Positions 7,678 through 16,573 of a stretch of DNA of 41,875 nucleotides are shown here, piece after piece. A program made the translations under genes and the position numbers. The notes under the pieces were generated by a model. The model did not search any database. It saw nothing but the letters and a program-made list of their open reading frames with translations, and was not told the DNA's origin. Source of the stretch: Sphingobium phenoxybenzoativorans (GTDB taxonomy: Bacteria; Pseudomonadota; Alphaproteobacteria; Sphingomonadales; Sphingomonadaceae); assembly GCF_001757355.1 (NCBI RefSeq), contig NZ_MINO01000035.1, positions 1 through 41,875 on the forward strand. The letters run 5' to 3'. Every line of letters begins with the position of its first letter. The stretch's first letter is position 1.

Positions 7678-9561
7678 ATGCTGAATCTCAACGGAATCAC
7701 GGTGCGCCTTGGCGGGCGTGTCATCCTCGACCGCGCGACCGCATCGCTGCCGCAGCGCAGCCGTGTCGGCCTTATCGGCCGCAACGGTGCGGGCAAGTCG
7801 ACGCTGATGAAAGTGATGATCGGCCAGATCGATCCCGATGAGGGCGAGTGCGAGACGCCCCGCGCCGCGCGCGTCGGCTATCTGAAGCAGGATGCGCCGA
7901 GCGGCACCGCGACGCCGTTCGAAACCGTACTCGCCGCTGATGTCGAGCGCGACGCGCTGCTGGCCGAAAGCGAGACCTGCGAGGACCCGGACAGGCTCGG
8001 CGAGATCCACGAGCGGCTCAACACTATCGACGCCTATACCGCGCCCGCCCGCGCCGCGCGCATTCTGGTCGGCCTCGGTTTCGACGAGGAGATGCAGGGC
8101 CGCCCGCTCGACAGCTATTCGGGTGGGTGGAAGATGCGGGTGGCGCTCGCCGCCCTGTTGTTCTCGCAACCCGACCTGCTGCTGCTCGACGAACCGTCGA
8201 ACCATCTCGACCTGGAAGCGACGCTGTGGCTGGAGAATTTCCTCAAAACCTACCGCGCGACCATCGTCGTCATCAGCCATGAGCGCGACCTGCTGAACAA
8301 TGTGGTCGACCATATCCTGCATCTGGAGGGCGGCAAGATCACCCTCTATCCGGGCGGTTATGACGCATTCGAGCGCCAGCGCGCAGAACGCCTCGCCCAG
8401 TTGGCGGCGGCGGCAGAGAAGCAGGCGGCGCAGCGCGCCAAACTGCAGGATTATGTGGCCCGCAACTCCGCCCGCGCCTCCACGGCAAAGCAGGCGCAGT
8501 CGCGCGCCAAGGCGCTGGCGAAGATGCAGCCCATCGCCGCCGCGATGGAGGACCCGACCCTGTCCTTCGCCTTCCCCAGCCCGCCCGAACTGCGCCCGCC
8601 GCTGGTGACGCTGGACATGGCGAGCGTCGGCTATGACGAGACGCCGATCCTGAAGCGCCTCAATCTGCGCATCGACCCGGACGACCGGATCGCGCTGCTC
8701 GGCCGCAACGGCAATGGCAAGACCACGCTCGCCCGCCTGATCGCCGCGCAACTTCCGCCGATGGAAGGGGCGATGAATAGCTCCAACAAGATGAAGGTCG
8801 GTTATTTCACCCAATATCAGGTGGAGGAACTGGACACGCGCGACACGCCGCTGGAGCATATGACGCGCCAGATGAAGGGCGCGACGCCGGGCGCGGTGCG
8901 TGCACAGCTTGGCCGCTTCGGCTTTTCCGGCGACCGCGCGATCCAGAAGGTGGGCAGCCTGTCAGGCGGCGAGCGCGCGCGGCTGGCGCTGGCGCTGATC
9001 ACCCGCGATGCGCCGAACATGCTGATCCTCGACGAACCGACCAACCATCTGGACGTCGATTCCCGCGAGGCGCTGGTGCAGGCGCTCAACGACTATGACG
9101 GCGCGGTGGTGGTCGTCAGCCATGACCGTCACATGATCGAACTGGTCGCCGACCGGCTGGTGCTGGTCGATGGCGGTACGGCCGCCGAATATGCGGGTAC
9201 GCTCGACGACTATACCGACCTCATCCTGCGCAAGGGCGGCGAGAACAGCGCGGGCAGCGGCGGCGATGCGCCCAAGACGGATCGCAAGGCCGACCGGAAG
9301 GCTGCGGCGGAAGCGCGCGAGAAGAACAAGGTGCTGCGCATCGCCGTCCATGACGCGGAAAAGGCGATGGAGAAGCTGACCGCAGAACGCAGCCGCATCG
9401 ACCGCGCCATGTTCGACCCCGCCTCCGCCGGTCCGCAGGAAAAGGACCTGACAATGGGCGAACTGATGCGCCGCCGGGGCGATGTGGAGAAAAAGCTGGA
9501 GGCCGCAGAGGCCCGCTGGATGGAGGCGACAGAGGCGCTGGAGAGCGGCATGGCCGCGTGA
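7678..9561 (+). CDS. ABC-F family ATPase, YheS-like
   Basis: A 627-residue cytosolic protein with two ABC domains and no membrane helices. Domain 1 has Walker A GRNGAGKST, signature SYSGGWKMR and Walker B LLLLDEPSNHLD; domain 2 has GRNGNGKTT, SLSGGERAR and LILDEPTNHLD. The linker between them is Ala/Arg/Lys-rich and helical (about 245-290), as in ABC-F proteins that act at the ribosomal E site. The C-terminus (about 555-627) is a charged coiled coil. The pattern is nearest to YheS, whose relatives help ribosomes past difficult sequences. ATG 7678 (MLNLNG) is preferred because residue 2 onward begins the ABC fold; the frame is open 10 codons further upstream. No strong SD is visible at either place. 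Confidence 0.92.
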   Translation: MLNLNGITVRLGGRVILDRATASLPQRSRVGLIGRNGAGKSTLMKVMIGQIDPDEGECETPRAARVGYLKQDAPSGTATPFETVLAADVERDALLAESETCEDPDRLGEIHERLNTIDAYTAPARAARILVGLGFDEEMQGRPLDSYSGGWKMRVALAALLFSQPDLLLLDEPSNHLDLEATLWLENFLKTYRATIVVISHERDLLNNVVDHILHLEGGKITLYPGGYDAFERQRAERLAQLAAAAEKQAAQRAKLQDYVARNSARASTAKQAQSRAKALAKMQPIAAAMEDPTLSFAFPSPPELRPPLVTLDMASVGYDETPILKRLNLRIDPDDRIALLGRNGNGKTTLARLIAAQLPPMEGAMNSSNKMKVGYFTQYQVEELDTRDTPLEHMTRQMKGATPGAVRAQLGRFGFSGDRAIQKVGSLSGGERARLALALITRDAPNMLILDEPTNHLDVDSREALVQALNDYDGAVVVVSHDRHMIELVADRLVLVDGGTAAEYAGTLDDYTDLILRKGGENSAGSGGDAPKTDRKADRKAAAEAREKNKVLRIAVHDAEKAMEKLTAERSRIDRAMFDPASAGPQEKDLTMGELMRRRGDVEKKLEAAEARWMEATEALESGMAA

Positions 9562-9600
9562 TAGTGTCGCTATCCTGACGGTCGACGGGGGGATGAGACA

Positions 9601-10368
9601 ATGTCATGGTTTGAAAGCGCGCCGCTGCCTCTTGTCGCGTTCGTCATCTTCGTTGCATTTATCGCGGCGTTCGAACTGGGCTATCGCGGGCATGGCTGGC
9701 TGAAAGCCGATCGGGGCACCGGACGCAACGAAGGGCCGGACTATCTGCTCTCGGCGGTGCTCGGCCTTCTCGCCCTGCTGCTGGGCTTTACTTTTTCGAT
9801 GGCGCTCAGCCGGTACGATGCGCGGCGCGATCTGGTAGTGCAAGAAGCGAATGCGATTGGCACGGTTTGGCTGCGCGCGCAATTGCTGAAAGAACCCGCG
9901 CGCGGGGCGCTGCGCCGCGAGCTTCCGGCCTATGTCGATACCCGCCTCGCCTGGTCGGAGAGTGCAGCCAGCGACCAGACGGCATTCAGCGCGACGACCG
10001 CCAGCCAGCAGCAATTATGGTCGGCGACCGGCGTCGCCATGCGTGGCGACTCCTCCGCGCTTCTGTCGCGTGGCCTGATGGATTCGGTGAACCAGGCGTT
10101 CGACATAGCATCCGCGCGGGCGGCGGCCCGGTCGGCGCATGTCCCGCAACGGGTGATGTCGGTGCTGATGCTCTACGCCATGCTGTCGGTGGTGATGCTG
10201 GGTTATATTCAGGCGGCGGGCGGACGCGCGCATCGCGTGGCGACGACATTGCTGCTCGTCCTGCTCACGCTCGCGCTGGTCGTGATCCTTGACCTTGACC
10301 GGCCACGGGACGGCGCGATCGAGGTTTCGCAACAGCCGCTGGAGGATCTGCGCGCCAGCATGCGGTGA
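9601..10368 (+). CDS. DUF4239 (bestrophin-like domain) membrane protein
   Basis: A 255-residue inner-membrane protein with an N-terminal helix (about 8-28), a second at about 48-68 (LLSAVLGLLALLLGFTFSMAL) and two close to the C-terminus (about 185-205 and 212-232). Conserved-looking elements of the DUF4239 family are present: LGLLALLLGFTFSMALSRYDARRDLVVQEANAIGT, and the paired C-terminal helices. The family is loosely compared with bestrophin channels, but its function is not known. It follows the ABC-F gene by 39 nt on the same strand and could be read through from it. The start at 9601 is preceded by GGGGGGATGAGACA, a plausible RBS. Confidence 0.8.
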   Translation: MSWFESAPLPLVAFVIFVAFIAAFELGYRGHGWLKADRGTGRNEGPDYLLSAVLGLLALLLGFTFSMALSRYDARRDLVVQEANAIGTVWLRAQLLKEPARGALRRELPAYVDTRLAWSESAASDQTAFSATTASQQQLWSATGVAMRGDSSALLSRGLMDSVNQAFDIASARAAARSAHVPQRVMSVLMLYAMLSVVMLGYIQAAGGRAHRVATTLLLVLLTLALVVILDLDRPRDGAIEVSQQPLEDLRASMR

Positions 10369-10481
10369 TGAGCAGCCTTTCCCAAAACTGTGCCTTTTTG
10401 GCGCGTTTACAGTTAGATACAAAGCCGACACTAACGAGATGACAGCCGGCGCTATCGGGCGTTCCTGGGGAACAGGGAGTC

Positions 10482-11228
10482 ATGATGGGGCATCATCCAC
10501 AATTGGGATTGGCCGGATATGAGCCGCTTCGGTCAAAGCGTCAGGCCCAAGCTCCCGCTTCATCTCCGGTCCGACGGGTTATGCCGCAACAGGCGGAACG
10601 GTCCGTCATCGGGCTTGGCGGCCGCCTCTCCTATCTGTTCGGCCGCGTCTGCAGCCGCATCCCCGGCATCGCCTATGTCCGTCACCGGATTGTGGCGGTG
10701 GATATTCACACCATGCCGCCCATGCCGCGCGGCTATTACGCGCGCCTGATCGGGCCGGGTGAGCTGGCCGGGCATCGCATCGATGCCTGCGCTGCGGTGC
10801 AGGCGGAGCGGTTCGCCGCCGGGATGCTGTGCCTGGGCGCGTTCAACAGCCGGGATGCGCTGGTCGGCGTGACCTGGCTCGATATGGAGACGCATGACGA
10901 GAGGGTGCTGGGCGTCCGCTTTCGCCTGCCCGCCCATGCGGCATGGGATGGCGGGCTGTGGATCGATGAGGAACGCAGGCTGAGCCGCGCCTTCGTCGCG
11001 CTATGGGCGGGCATCCGATGCTGGCTGGACGAACAGGGCCTGCGCCAGTCGATCAGCAGCATCGCAGATTATAACGCCGCATCACTGGCAGCGCATCGCA
11101 GCCTTGGCGCCCGCGTGATCGGCCATGTCGCCGTGCTGCGGGTTGGTGGCTACCAGTTGACCTTTGGCGGAAAAGGCGGCCGCGCGCGCCTGACCCGCGC
11201 CGGAGTTCGGCCCGAGATCAGGCTGTAA
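10482..11228 (+). CDS. GNAT-like acetyltransferase domain protein, substrate unknown
   Basis: A 248-residue soluble protein. The C-terminal half has the look of an N-acetyltransferase: a strand-helix pattern ending in IADYNAASLAAHRSLGARVIGHVAVLRVGG (about 200-229), where N-x-x-S-x-x-x-H-x-x-L-G is the usual acetyl-CoA-side helix of GNAT proteins. The first about 45 residues are basic and probably disordered. SD AGGGAG lies just before the tandem ATGATG at 10482/10485, so the second ATG is equally possible. The stop is directly abutted by the 3' end of queF on the other strand, with no gap. The substrate cannot be judged from sequence. Confidence 0.7.
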   Translation: MMGHHPQLGLAGYEPLRSKRQAQAPASSPVRRVMPQQAERSVIGLGGRLSYLFGRVCSRIPGIAYVRHRIVAVDIHTMPPMPRGYYARLIGPGELAGHRIDACAAVQAERFAAGMLCLGAFNSRDALVGVTWLDMETHDERVLGVRFRLPAHAAWDGGLWIDEERRLSRAFVALWAGIRCWLDEQGLRQSISSIADYNAASLAAHRSLGARVIGHVAVLRVGGYQLTFGGKGGRARLTRAGVRPEIRL

Positions 11229-11675
11229 TCACCCCCGCCCGCGATAGGTGGGCACGTCCTGCGGCGGCAGCCACAGTCCGGCGGGCGGCTCCCCCGATTG
11301 CCAGAACACGTCGATGGGTATGCCGCCGCGCGGATACCAATAGCCGCCGATGCGCAGCCATAGCGGCTTCATCTCCGAAAACAGCCGCTCTCCGATGCCG
11401 ACGGTGCAATCCTCATGGAACGCCGCATGGTTGCGGAATGCGCCCAGGAATAGTTTGAACGACTTGGATTCGACGATCGTGTCGCCCGGCGCATAGTCGA
11501 GCACGAGGTGCGCAAAGTCCGGCTGGCCGGTCACCGGACAGAGAGAGGTGAACTCCGGCGAGGTGAGGCGCACCAGATAAGGCTTGCCGGGACGGGGGTT
11601 GGGAACATAATCGAGCACCGCTTCCGCCGGGCTGGCGGGCAGCGTGCTTGTCTGGCCAAGATGGATAGGAGTCAT
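11229..11675 (-). CDS. queF: NADPH-dependent 7-cyano-7-deazaguanine reductase (QueF type I)
   Basis: A 148-residue enzyme of the tunnel-fold family that reduces preQ0 to preQ1 in queuosine biosynthesis, which modifies tRNAs with GUN anticodons. Visible hallmarks are the catalytic Cys46 in [13 protein letters not shown] with Asp53, the QueF motif ESKSFKLFL (69-77) that binds NADPH, and the FHED region with Glu88. The length is that of the short, single-domain (YkvM-type) form. No other queuosine gene is adjacent. It is transcribed toward the GNAT-like gene and its stop abuts that gene's stop. Confidence 0.96.
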   Translation of the reverse strand: MTPIHLGQTSTLPASPAEAVLDYVPNPRPGKPYLVRLTSPEFTSLCPVTGQPDFAHLVLDYAPGDTIVESKSFKLFLGAFRNHAAFHEDCTVGIGERLFSEMKPLWLRIGGYWYPRGGIPIDVFWQSGEPPAGLWLPPQDVPTYRGRG

Positions 11676-11742
11676 GGGCGCTCATCTAGTGTATCGCACG
11701 GCGAATGTCATCGCCCGCCGCCATTCATCGGCGGTTAAGCGC

Positions 11743-12993
11743 ATGACGCGCCTTCGCCATGCCATCATGGGGAGCAGACATCTATTATTGGCGGCGGGGG
11801 TCGCGATCGCTTTCGGTCCGGCGATGGCGCAGGACGCCGCCCCCACCCAGCCGCCGCCTCCCGGCAGCCTGCAGGGTTTCCAGCTCGATCCTTCCCGCGA
11901 CACGAGCAAGCCGCGCCCGCCGGAGCGCGAAGGGCCGGAGATAGAGAGCCGCCCCGCTGCACCACTCCCGGCTCCCGCGCCAGCCGTCACCCAGCCGCCG
12001 CCGGTCAGCCGCACGGTTCAGCCCACGCCCACGCCTTCCCCTGCGGCGCAACAGCCCGCGCGCCAGCGGGAGCCGCAGCAATCCGCGCCGCAAACGCGCG
12101 GGGCGGCGGCTGCGCCCATGGCCCAGCAACCCGCACCGGCCGAAACTGCGCCAGCCCAGCCTGCGCCAGTCACGTCTGCACCCTTGGAAACGCCTCCGCC
12201 GACGGCCGCTGAGCCGGCCGCGCCGGAAATCCAGCTCCCGGCCGGCAATGTGGCGGAAACCGCCGCCGTCCCTGCCGAAACGCCGTCCAGTTCCACCCTG
12301 CCGTGGATCATCGCCGCACTGGCGGTGGCCGGGATCGCGGCGCTGACCTTGGTCCTGCGCCGCCGGAAAAGGCCCGCCGAAGATTTTGCGGAGCCGGACA
12401 TCGCCCCGGAAACCGCCGCGCGCTCCGGTGATATACCCCCATCCTCCGCCGACACGCCGGAGGCCGCCGCGCCTGTTCAACCCGCCCGTCCCAGCGCCGC
12501 CCTGGCCATCGAGTTCCACCCGCTTGGCGCGCGCCACACCCTGATCGGGGCGGCGGTCGGCTATCGCATCATCCTGCATAATGAGGGCGAGGTCGCGGCG
12601 GAGAATGTCGCCATCGCAACCATGATCGCCAATGCCGACGCGCGGCAGGAACAGGAACTGGCCGGTTTCTTCGCCCGGCCGGTGCATGCGCCCAGCCATT
12701 CGGCGGATCGGATCGAGCCTGGCTTTTCCGTGGAATTTACCGGCGAGCTGCGTCTGGCCAGCGATGCGATCGTGCCGATCAAGGTGCGCGACCGGGCGCT
12801 GCTGATCCCCTTGGTCGCCTTCAGCGCCCATTATGGCTGGGACGGCGGCAATGGCTACAGCGCCGCCGCCTTCATCGTGGGCGAGGAAAGCGATCCTCCC
12901 CGCGAACGCATGGCCCCCTTCCGCATCGATCAGGGGCCGAGGCAATATCGCTCCGTCGGCAGCCGGGCCGCCCGCACCGCGCTTGTCGGCTGA
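11743..12993 (+). CDS. Pro/Ala-rich secreted or anchored protein with one internal membrane helix, unknown function
   Basis: A 416-residue protein, not recognised as a named family. It begins with a signal peptide (hydrophobic LLLAAGVAIAFG, cleavage after AMA, then QDAAPTQ). Residues about 30-215 are extremely rich in Pro, Ala and Gln, and probably form an extended periplasmic spacer. A membrane helix follows (LPWIIAALAVAGIAALTLVL, about 220-239) and a basic stop-transfer RRRKR, so the C-terminal about 170 residues should face the cytoplasm if the signal peptide is real. That part has a compact beta-rich look (VGYRIILHNEGEVAAENVAIATMI), resembling an Ig-like or CARDB-like repeat. ATG 11743 is chosen; 11767 is possible. 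Neither has a clear SD. Promoter and start overlap the queF promoter region (divergent). Confidence 0.75.
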   Translation: MTRLRHAIMGSRHLLLAAGVAIAFGPAMAQDAAPTQPPPPGSLQGFQLDPSRDTSKPRPPEREGPEIESRPAAPLPAPAPAVTQPPPVSRTVQPTPTPSPAAQQPARQREPQQSAPQTRGAAAAPMAQQPAPAETAPAQPAPVTSAPLETPPPTAAEPAAPEIQLPAGNVAETAAVPAETPSSSTLPWIIAALAVAGIAALTLVLRRRKRPAEDFAEPDIAPETAARSGDIPPSSADTPEAAAPVQPARPSAALAIEFHPLGARHTLIGAAVGYRIILHNEGEVAAENVAIATMIANADARQEQELAGFFARPVHAPSHSADRIEPGFSVEFTGELRLASDAIVPIKVRDRALLIPLVAFSAHYGWDGGNGYSAAAFIVGEESDPPRERMAPFRIDQGPRQYRSVGSRAARTALVG

Positions 12994-13071
12994 CATGGCT
13001 GGTTGAATCGCGCGCACCCGCTTCCCTCCCGGCTTTTCGCGCATTAAGGGGGGTGCCAAAGGGAGTTGGGC

Positions 13072-13914
13072 ATGGAATTGCTGGTATCGACGGAATGGCT
13101 TGCGGGGGAATTGGGCGCGAGCGACCTGCGCGTGGTCGACGCGACATTGTTCTTGCCCGGAAGCGACCGCGATCCGGCGAAGGAATATGAGGCCGGACAT
13201 ATCCCCGGCGCCTTCTTCCTAAACCTGCCCGAACTGATCGACAGCAACGATCCGCGGCCCGGCATGCTGCCCCCGCCGGAAAAATTCGCCAGCCGCATGC
13301 AGGCGCTCGGCCTGGGCGATGGCAGCCGCGTCGTCGTCTACGACAACAGCCCGCTGCGCACCTCCGCCCGCGCCTGGTGGATGTTCCATGTGTTCGGCGC
13401 GCATAATGTCGCGATCCTCGACGGCGGCCTGCCGAAATGGGTGGCGGAGAAGCGCGAGCTGGAAACCGGCCGCCCAAAGACCCGTCATCGCCACTTCACC
13501 GTGTGGAAGGACGAATCGATGGTCCGCACGAAGGCGGACATGATCGCCAACCTGAAGTCGAAGGCGGCACAAGTCGTCGACGCGCGCAGCATGAGCCGCT
13601 TTACCGGCGAGGACCCGGAACCGCGCGCGGGCATGGCGTCGGGTCATATCCCCGGTTCCGTCTGCCTGCCCTACAGCCGCCTGTTCAACGCCGACAATAG
13701 CTGGAAGCGCGGCCATGAGCTTCGCGGCCTGTTCCATGAGGCGGGGATCGACCTCAACCGTCCGCTGATCGCGACCTGCGGCAGCGGCGTGACGGCGGCC
13801 GACATCCTGTTCGCCGCCCGCCTGCTCGGTAAGGAGGACGTGACCCTCTATGACGGAAGCTGGGGCGAGTGGGGCGCGGATGCGGACACGCCAAAGGCCA
13901 CAGGCGGCGCATGA
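13072..13914 (+). CDS. sseA: 3-mercaptopyruvate sulfurtransferase
   Basis: A 280-residue protein of two rhodanese domains. The N-terminal domain (about 5-130) is inactive; the C-terminal domain carries the catalytic loop C-G-S-G-V-T-A with Cys236, which is the mercaptopyruvate sulfurtransferase signature (thiosulfate-specific enzymes have CRKGVT). It transfers sulfur from 3-mercaptopyruvate to thiols or cyanide in the cytosol. The C-terminal GSWGEWG is also typical. The start at 13072 has GGGAG six bases ahead; a TTG two codons earlier is less likely. The stop overlaps the start of the next gene (ATGA), linking it to sulfur amino acid metabolism. Confidence 0.95.
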   Translation: MELLVSTEWLAGELGASDLRVVDATLFLPGSDRDPAKEYEAGHIPGAFFLNLPELIDSNDPRPGMLPPPEKFASRMQALGLGDGSRVVVYDNSPLRTSARAWWMFHVFGAHNVAILDGGLPKWVAEKRELETGRPKTRHRHFTVWKDESMVRTKADMIANLKSKAAQVVDARSMSRFTGEDPEPRAGMASGHIPGSVCLPYSRLFNADNSWKRGHELRGLFHEAGIDLNRPLIATCGSGVTAADILFAARLLGKEDVTLYDGSWGEWGADADTPKATGGA

Positions 13915-15155
13915 ATGAGGGCGGCGAAGGCGAAGGGGAAAGCGAGGGTATCGGACGCCCCGCTCCACGCCCTCTGACCCATCTGGCGCAGGCCGGACGC
14001 CGCGCCGAATGGACCAGCATGCCGGGCCAGCCGGGCGGCATCGTCAACCCGCCGGTCTGGCGCGCCTCGACCATCCTCTATGATGATGTCGCGCATCTGA
14101 AGGCGGCATCCGGCCGCGATCCGCATGAGCGGCTATTCTATGGGCGCAAGGGCACGCCGACCGCCTGGTCGCTGGCCGATGCGCTGACGTCGATGGAGCC
14201 GGGCGCCAAGGGCACGATGCTGTTCCCGTCCGGCGTCGCGGCCATCGCCTGCTCCCTGATGGCAGTGCTGAAGCCCGGCGACCAGTTGCTAATGGTCGAC
14301 GCCGCCTATGACCCGACGCGCGGCTTCTGCGAACGGATGCTGAAGCCGCTGGGGATCGAGACGATCTATTATGATCCCACGATCGGCGCGGACATCGCCA
14401 CCCTGTTCACGGACAGGACGAAGGCGATCTTCCTGGAAAGCCCCGGCAGCCTGACGTTCGAGGTGCAGGATATCCCCGCCATCACGGCGCTGGCGAGGGC
14501 GCGGGGCATCGTCACGCTGATGGACAATACCTGGGCGACGCCGCTCTATTTCCAGGCGCTGGCCAAGGGCGTCGATATCTCCATCGTCGCCTGCACCAAA
14601 TATATTGTCGGCCATAGCGATGTGATGATCGGGTCCGCGACCGCCACGCCGGAGCTGTGGCCCGCCCTGCGCAGCAGCGCCTATCTGTTCGGACAGATGA
14701 CCAGCCCCGACGACGCCTGGCTCGCCGCGCGCGGGCTGCGCACCCTTGGCGTGCGGCTGGCGCAGCATCAGGCGGGTGCCTTGCAGGTCGCGCAATGGCT
14801 GGCCGACCGGCCGGAAGTGGCGCGCGTGCTGCACCCCGCTTTGCCCGGCTGTCCCGGCCATGACATCTGGCTGCGCGACTTTTCCGGCTCCACCGGCCTG
14901 TTCACCTTCATCCTGAATGGCGGCGACGACAAGGCGCGCGCCGCCCTGATCGACGGGCTTGCGCATTTCGGCATCGGCTATAGCTGGGGCGGGTTTGAAA
15001 GCCTGGCTCTGCCGGTCGACCCGGCGCGCTATCGCAGCGCAACGCGCTGGGAAGCGGAAGGCCCCGCCATCCGCCTGCACATCGGCCTGGAGGACCCCGC
15101 CGACCTGATCGCAGACCTTGACGCTGGCCTCGCCAGATTTCGTGCATCCGCCTGA
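13911..15155 (+). CDS. metC: Cystathionine beta-lyase / trans-sulfuration PLP enzyme
   Basis: A 414-residue fold-type I PLP enzyme of the Cys/Met metabolism family. It cleaves cystathionine to homocysteine, pyruvate and ammonia. Visible hallmarks are the YGRKGTPT N-terminal Tyr/Arg motif, SGVAAIACSLMAVLKPGD for the cofactor phosphate, ESPGSLTFEVQDI, MDNTWATP with the pyridine-ring Asp, and the PLP lysine in CTKYIVGHSDVM. The extended sequence around SPDDAWLAARGLRTL is standard. ATG 13911 overlaps the sseA stop by 4 bp. About 30 acidic/Gly residues precede the fold. Distinguishing beta-lyase from gamma-synthase or gamma-lyase from sequence alone is not fully safe, but the overall pattern favours MetC. 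Confidence 0.9.
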   Translation: MNEGGEGEGESEGIGRPAPRPLTHLAQAGRRAEWTSMPGQPGGIVNPPVWRASTILYDDVAHLKAASGRDPHERLFYGRKGTPTAWSLADALTSMEPGAKGTMLFPSGVAAIACSLMAVLKPGDQLLMVDAAYDPTRGFCERMLKPLGIETIYYDPTIGADIATLFTDRTKAIFLESPGSLTFEVQDIPAITALARARGIVTLMDNTWATPLYFQALAKGVDISIVACTKYIVGHSDVMIGSATATPELWPALRSSAYLFGQMTSPDDAWLAARGLRTLGVRLAQHQAGALQVAQWLADRPEVARVLHPALPGCPGHDIWLRDFSGSTGLFTFILNGGDDKARAALIDGLAHFGIGYSWGGFESLALPVDPARYRSATRWEAEGPAIRLHIGLEDPADLIADLDAGLARFRASA

Positions 15156-15165
15156 AAATCAGGCG
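15149..15165 (+). terminator. Short stem-loop over the metC stop codon
   Basis: CGCCTGA-AAA-TCAGGCG forms a perfect 7-bp stem with a 3-nt loop that includes the TGA stop at 15153-15155. No T-run follows (TTCCC), so it may act with Rho or protect the 3' end rather than terminate on its own. Confidence 0.35.
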
Positions 15166-15454
15166 TTCCCAATATGATGGTTAACGGACGCGCAATTATG
15201 CTGCGCGCCTGCGCCGTATAAATATCAGCGGACGGAAATTATCGTTTTTCCGGCCTGCGGGAGAGCTGCAAATTGTTGCATAGCAGCAACATATAGAAAT
15301 CAAACAGACAATGAGAGCCATAAATTTCTTGTGCGCTGCCACATGGCAGAGCATTGGGATGCCGTTGCCGATCACGCAGTCCCGCCCGGAAAGGGTCGAG
15401 AGACGAGGATCGTAACGCAGGTGGGACGACCGCACGAACCATAAGGGGAATATC
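15156..15454. other. Intergenic region metC-torF, AT-rich leader
   Basis: About 300 bases without a gene, clearly richer in A and T than the neighbours. It contains the perfect hairpin TGTTGC-ATAGCA-GCAACA (15274-15291), followed by an A/T-rich tract. It presumably holds the promoter and a long leader of the porin gene, whose SD AGGGGA is at about 15447. No confident -35/-10 pair was found. Confidence 0.45.
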
Positions 15455-16201
15455 ATGCGTAAGTCCGTACTCGGCCTCTCGGCCGTCCTTCTTTCCACGC
15501 TCGCCGCAGCGCCGGCATTCGCACAGGATGAGCCGACACCGGCCGTCACTGTCACTGCAAACGCCGCCGTCGTCAGCGACTATCGCTTCCGCGGCATCTC
15601 TCAGACCAATAAGCGCTTCGCGCTACAGGGCGGCATCACCGTCACCCATGAATCGGGCTTTTACGTCTCGACCTGGGGCTCTTCCATTGACGATTATGTC
15701 GCCGTCGGCAGCGACCAGGAACTCGACCTGATCGCCGGTTTCTCCAAGACGGTCGGCGCTGCGACGTTCGACGTCGGCGTGCTCTATTACTACTATCCCG
15801 GTTCGGGCGGCGCCAACACCGACTTCTTCGAACCCTATGCTTCGATCAAGGGCACTTTCGGCCCGGCGACAGCCAAGCTGACCGCCAACTATGCGCCCAA
15901 GTCCAGCGCTTTGACGCTCGACGGCGTGACCAAAGAAGACAATCTCTATGTCGCTGGCGACTTGGCAGCCACGCTGCCTGATACGCCCGTCGGGTTCACC
16001 GCGCATCTCGGCCGCAACTTCGGCCGGAGCTTCCTGACCGGTGGCTATGATGGATATACCGACTGGAACGTCGGCGCGACCTATACATGGAATCACCTGA
16101 CCTTCGGCGTCAGCTATGTGGACACCGACAAAACCTTCGTGTCGAGCAACCGTAACATCGGCAAGGCCGGTGTGGTCGCATCGATCACCGCCGCCTTCTG
16201 A
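15455..16201 (+). CDS. TorF family putative porin
   Basis: A 248-residue outer-membrane protein. Residues 1-23 are a signal peptide (MRKSVLG...APAFA, cleavage before QDEPTP). The mature part is beta-barrel-like with alternating hydrophobic residues, and begins TVTANAAVVSDYRFRGISQTNK, the family hallmark (V-S-D-Y-x-F-R-G-I-S-Q-T). The last residues, VVASITAAF, end in Phe as expected for BAM-dependent insertion. The family is common in Sphingomonadales and other alphaproteobacteria; its transported solute is not known. The start has AGGGGA about 6 nt ahead, and a strong terminator follows, so it is probably a single-gene unit with good expression. Confidence 0.93.
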   Translation: MRKSVLGLSAVLLSTLAAAPAFAQDEPTPAVTVTANAAVVSDYRFRGISQTNKRFALQGGITVTHESGFYVSTWGSSIDDYVAVGSDQELDLIAGFSKTVGAATFDVGVLYYYYPGSGGANTDFFEPYASIKGTFGPATAKLTANYAPKSSALTLDGVTKEDNLYVAGDLAATLPDTPVGFTAHLGRNFGRSFLTGGYDGYTDWNVGATYTWNHLTFGVSYVDTDKTFVSSNRNIGKAGVVASITAAF

Positions 16202-16221
16202 TCCGCTTTCATGGCAGGAAC

Positions 16222-16257
16222 AGGGTCGCGATCCTCCGGGTTCGCGGCCCTTTTCTT
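16222..16257 (+). terminator. Rho-independent terminator of the TorF porin gene
   Basis: AGGGTCGCGA (16222-16231) pairs with TCGCGGCCCT (16242-16251) with one G-T pair; the loop is 10 nt, and TTTCTTTT follows at once. It lies 20 nt after the stop codon. This is the clearest intrinsic terminator in the window. Confidence 0.7.
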
Positions 16258-16573
16258 TTGGGCGGCCGGACTGGCGAAGCCGGGAATATCGGCGGGGCGG
16301 GCAGGATATGTCTGCGGCCTGCGCCCTACAGGAGTCGCGCGCCCATGCGTCGCGCGATTCGGCGCTGTGACGGGACCCCGGCGCTCACCCCCCTTCTTAA
16401 CCATGCCCCGTTCCGCGCACTGAATGGCGGGCGGAGGGGAAAATCCGCCTATTTTCCAGTAAAGACGGGGGATCGCTGCACTATTGCTGTAGACAGGGCG
16501 CGCATTATGATATTACGTTAGCGAAAATTAGTATTACCGGAGAGGGCGACCAGATATTGCAGGGGCAGGCGAT
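16258..16573 (+). other. Intergenic region with a candidate promoter for the fatty acid hydroxylase family gene
   Basis: About 315 bases after the terminator with no convincing gene. Near its right end is TTGCTG (16484-16489), a 16-nt spacer and TATGAT (16506-16511), a fair sigma-70-like promoter about 60 nt before the next start. The last 70 bases are much more AT-rich than the surroundings. Confidence 0.4.

Noticed and set aside
10386..10414. AACTGT...ACAGTT inverted repeat with GCC-TTTTT-GGC inside, before the GNAT-like gene
   Set aside because: Only 6-bp arms over a 17-nt spacer, with no second copy; too weak to call an operator or terminator.
11785..13200. A 471-codon minus-strand frame
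   Set aside because: A low-complexity Arg/Gly translation that mirrors the Pro/Ala-rich plus-strand gene and crosses into sseA.
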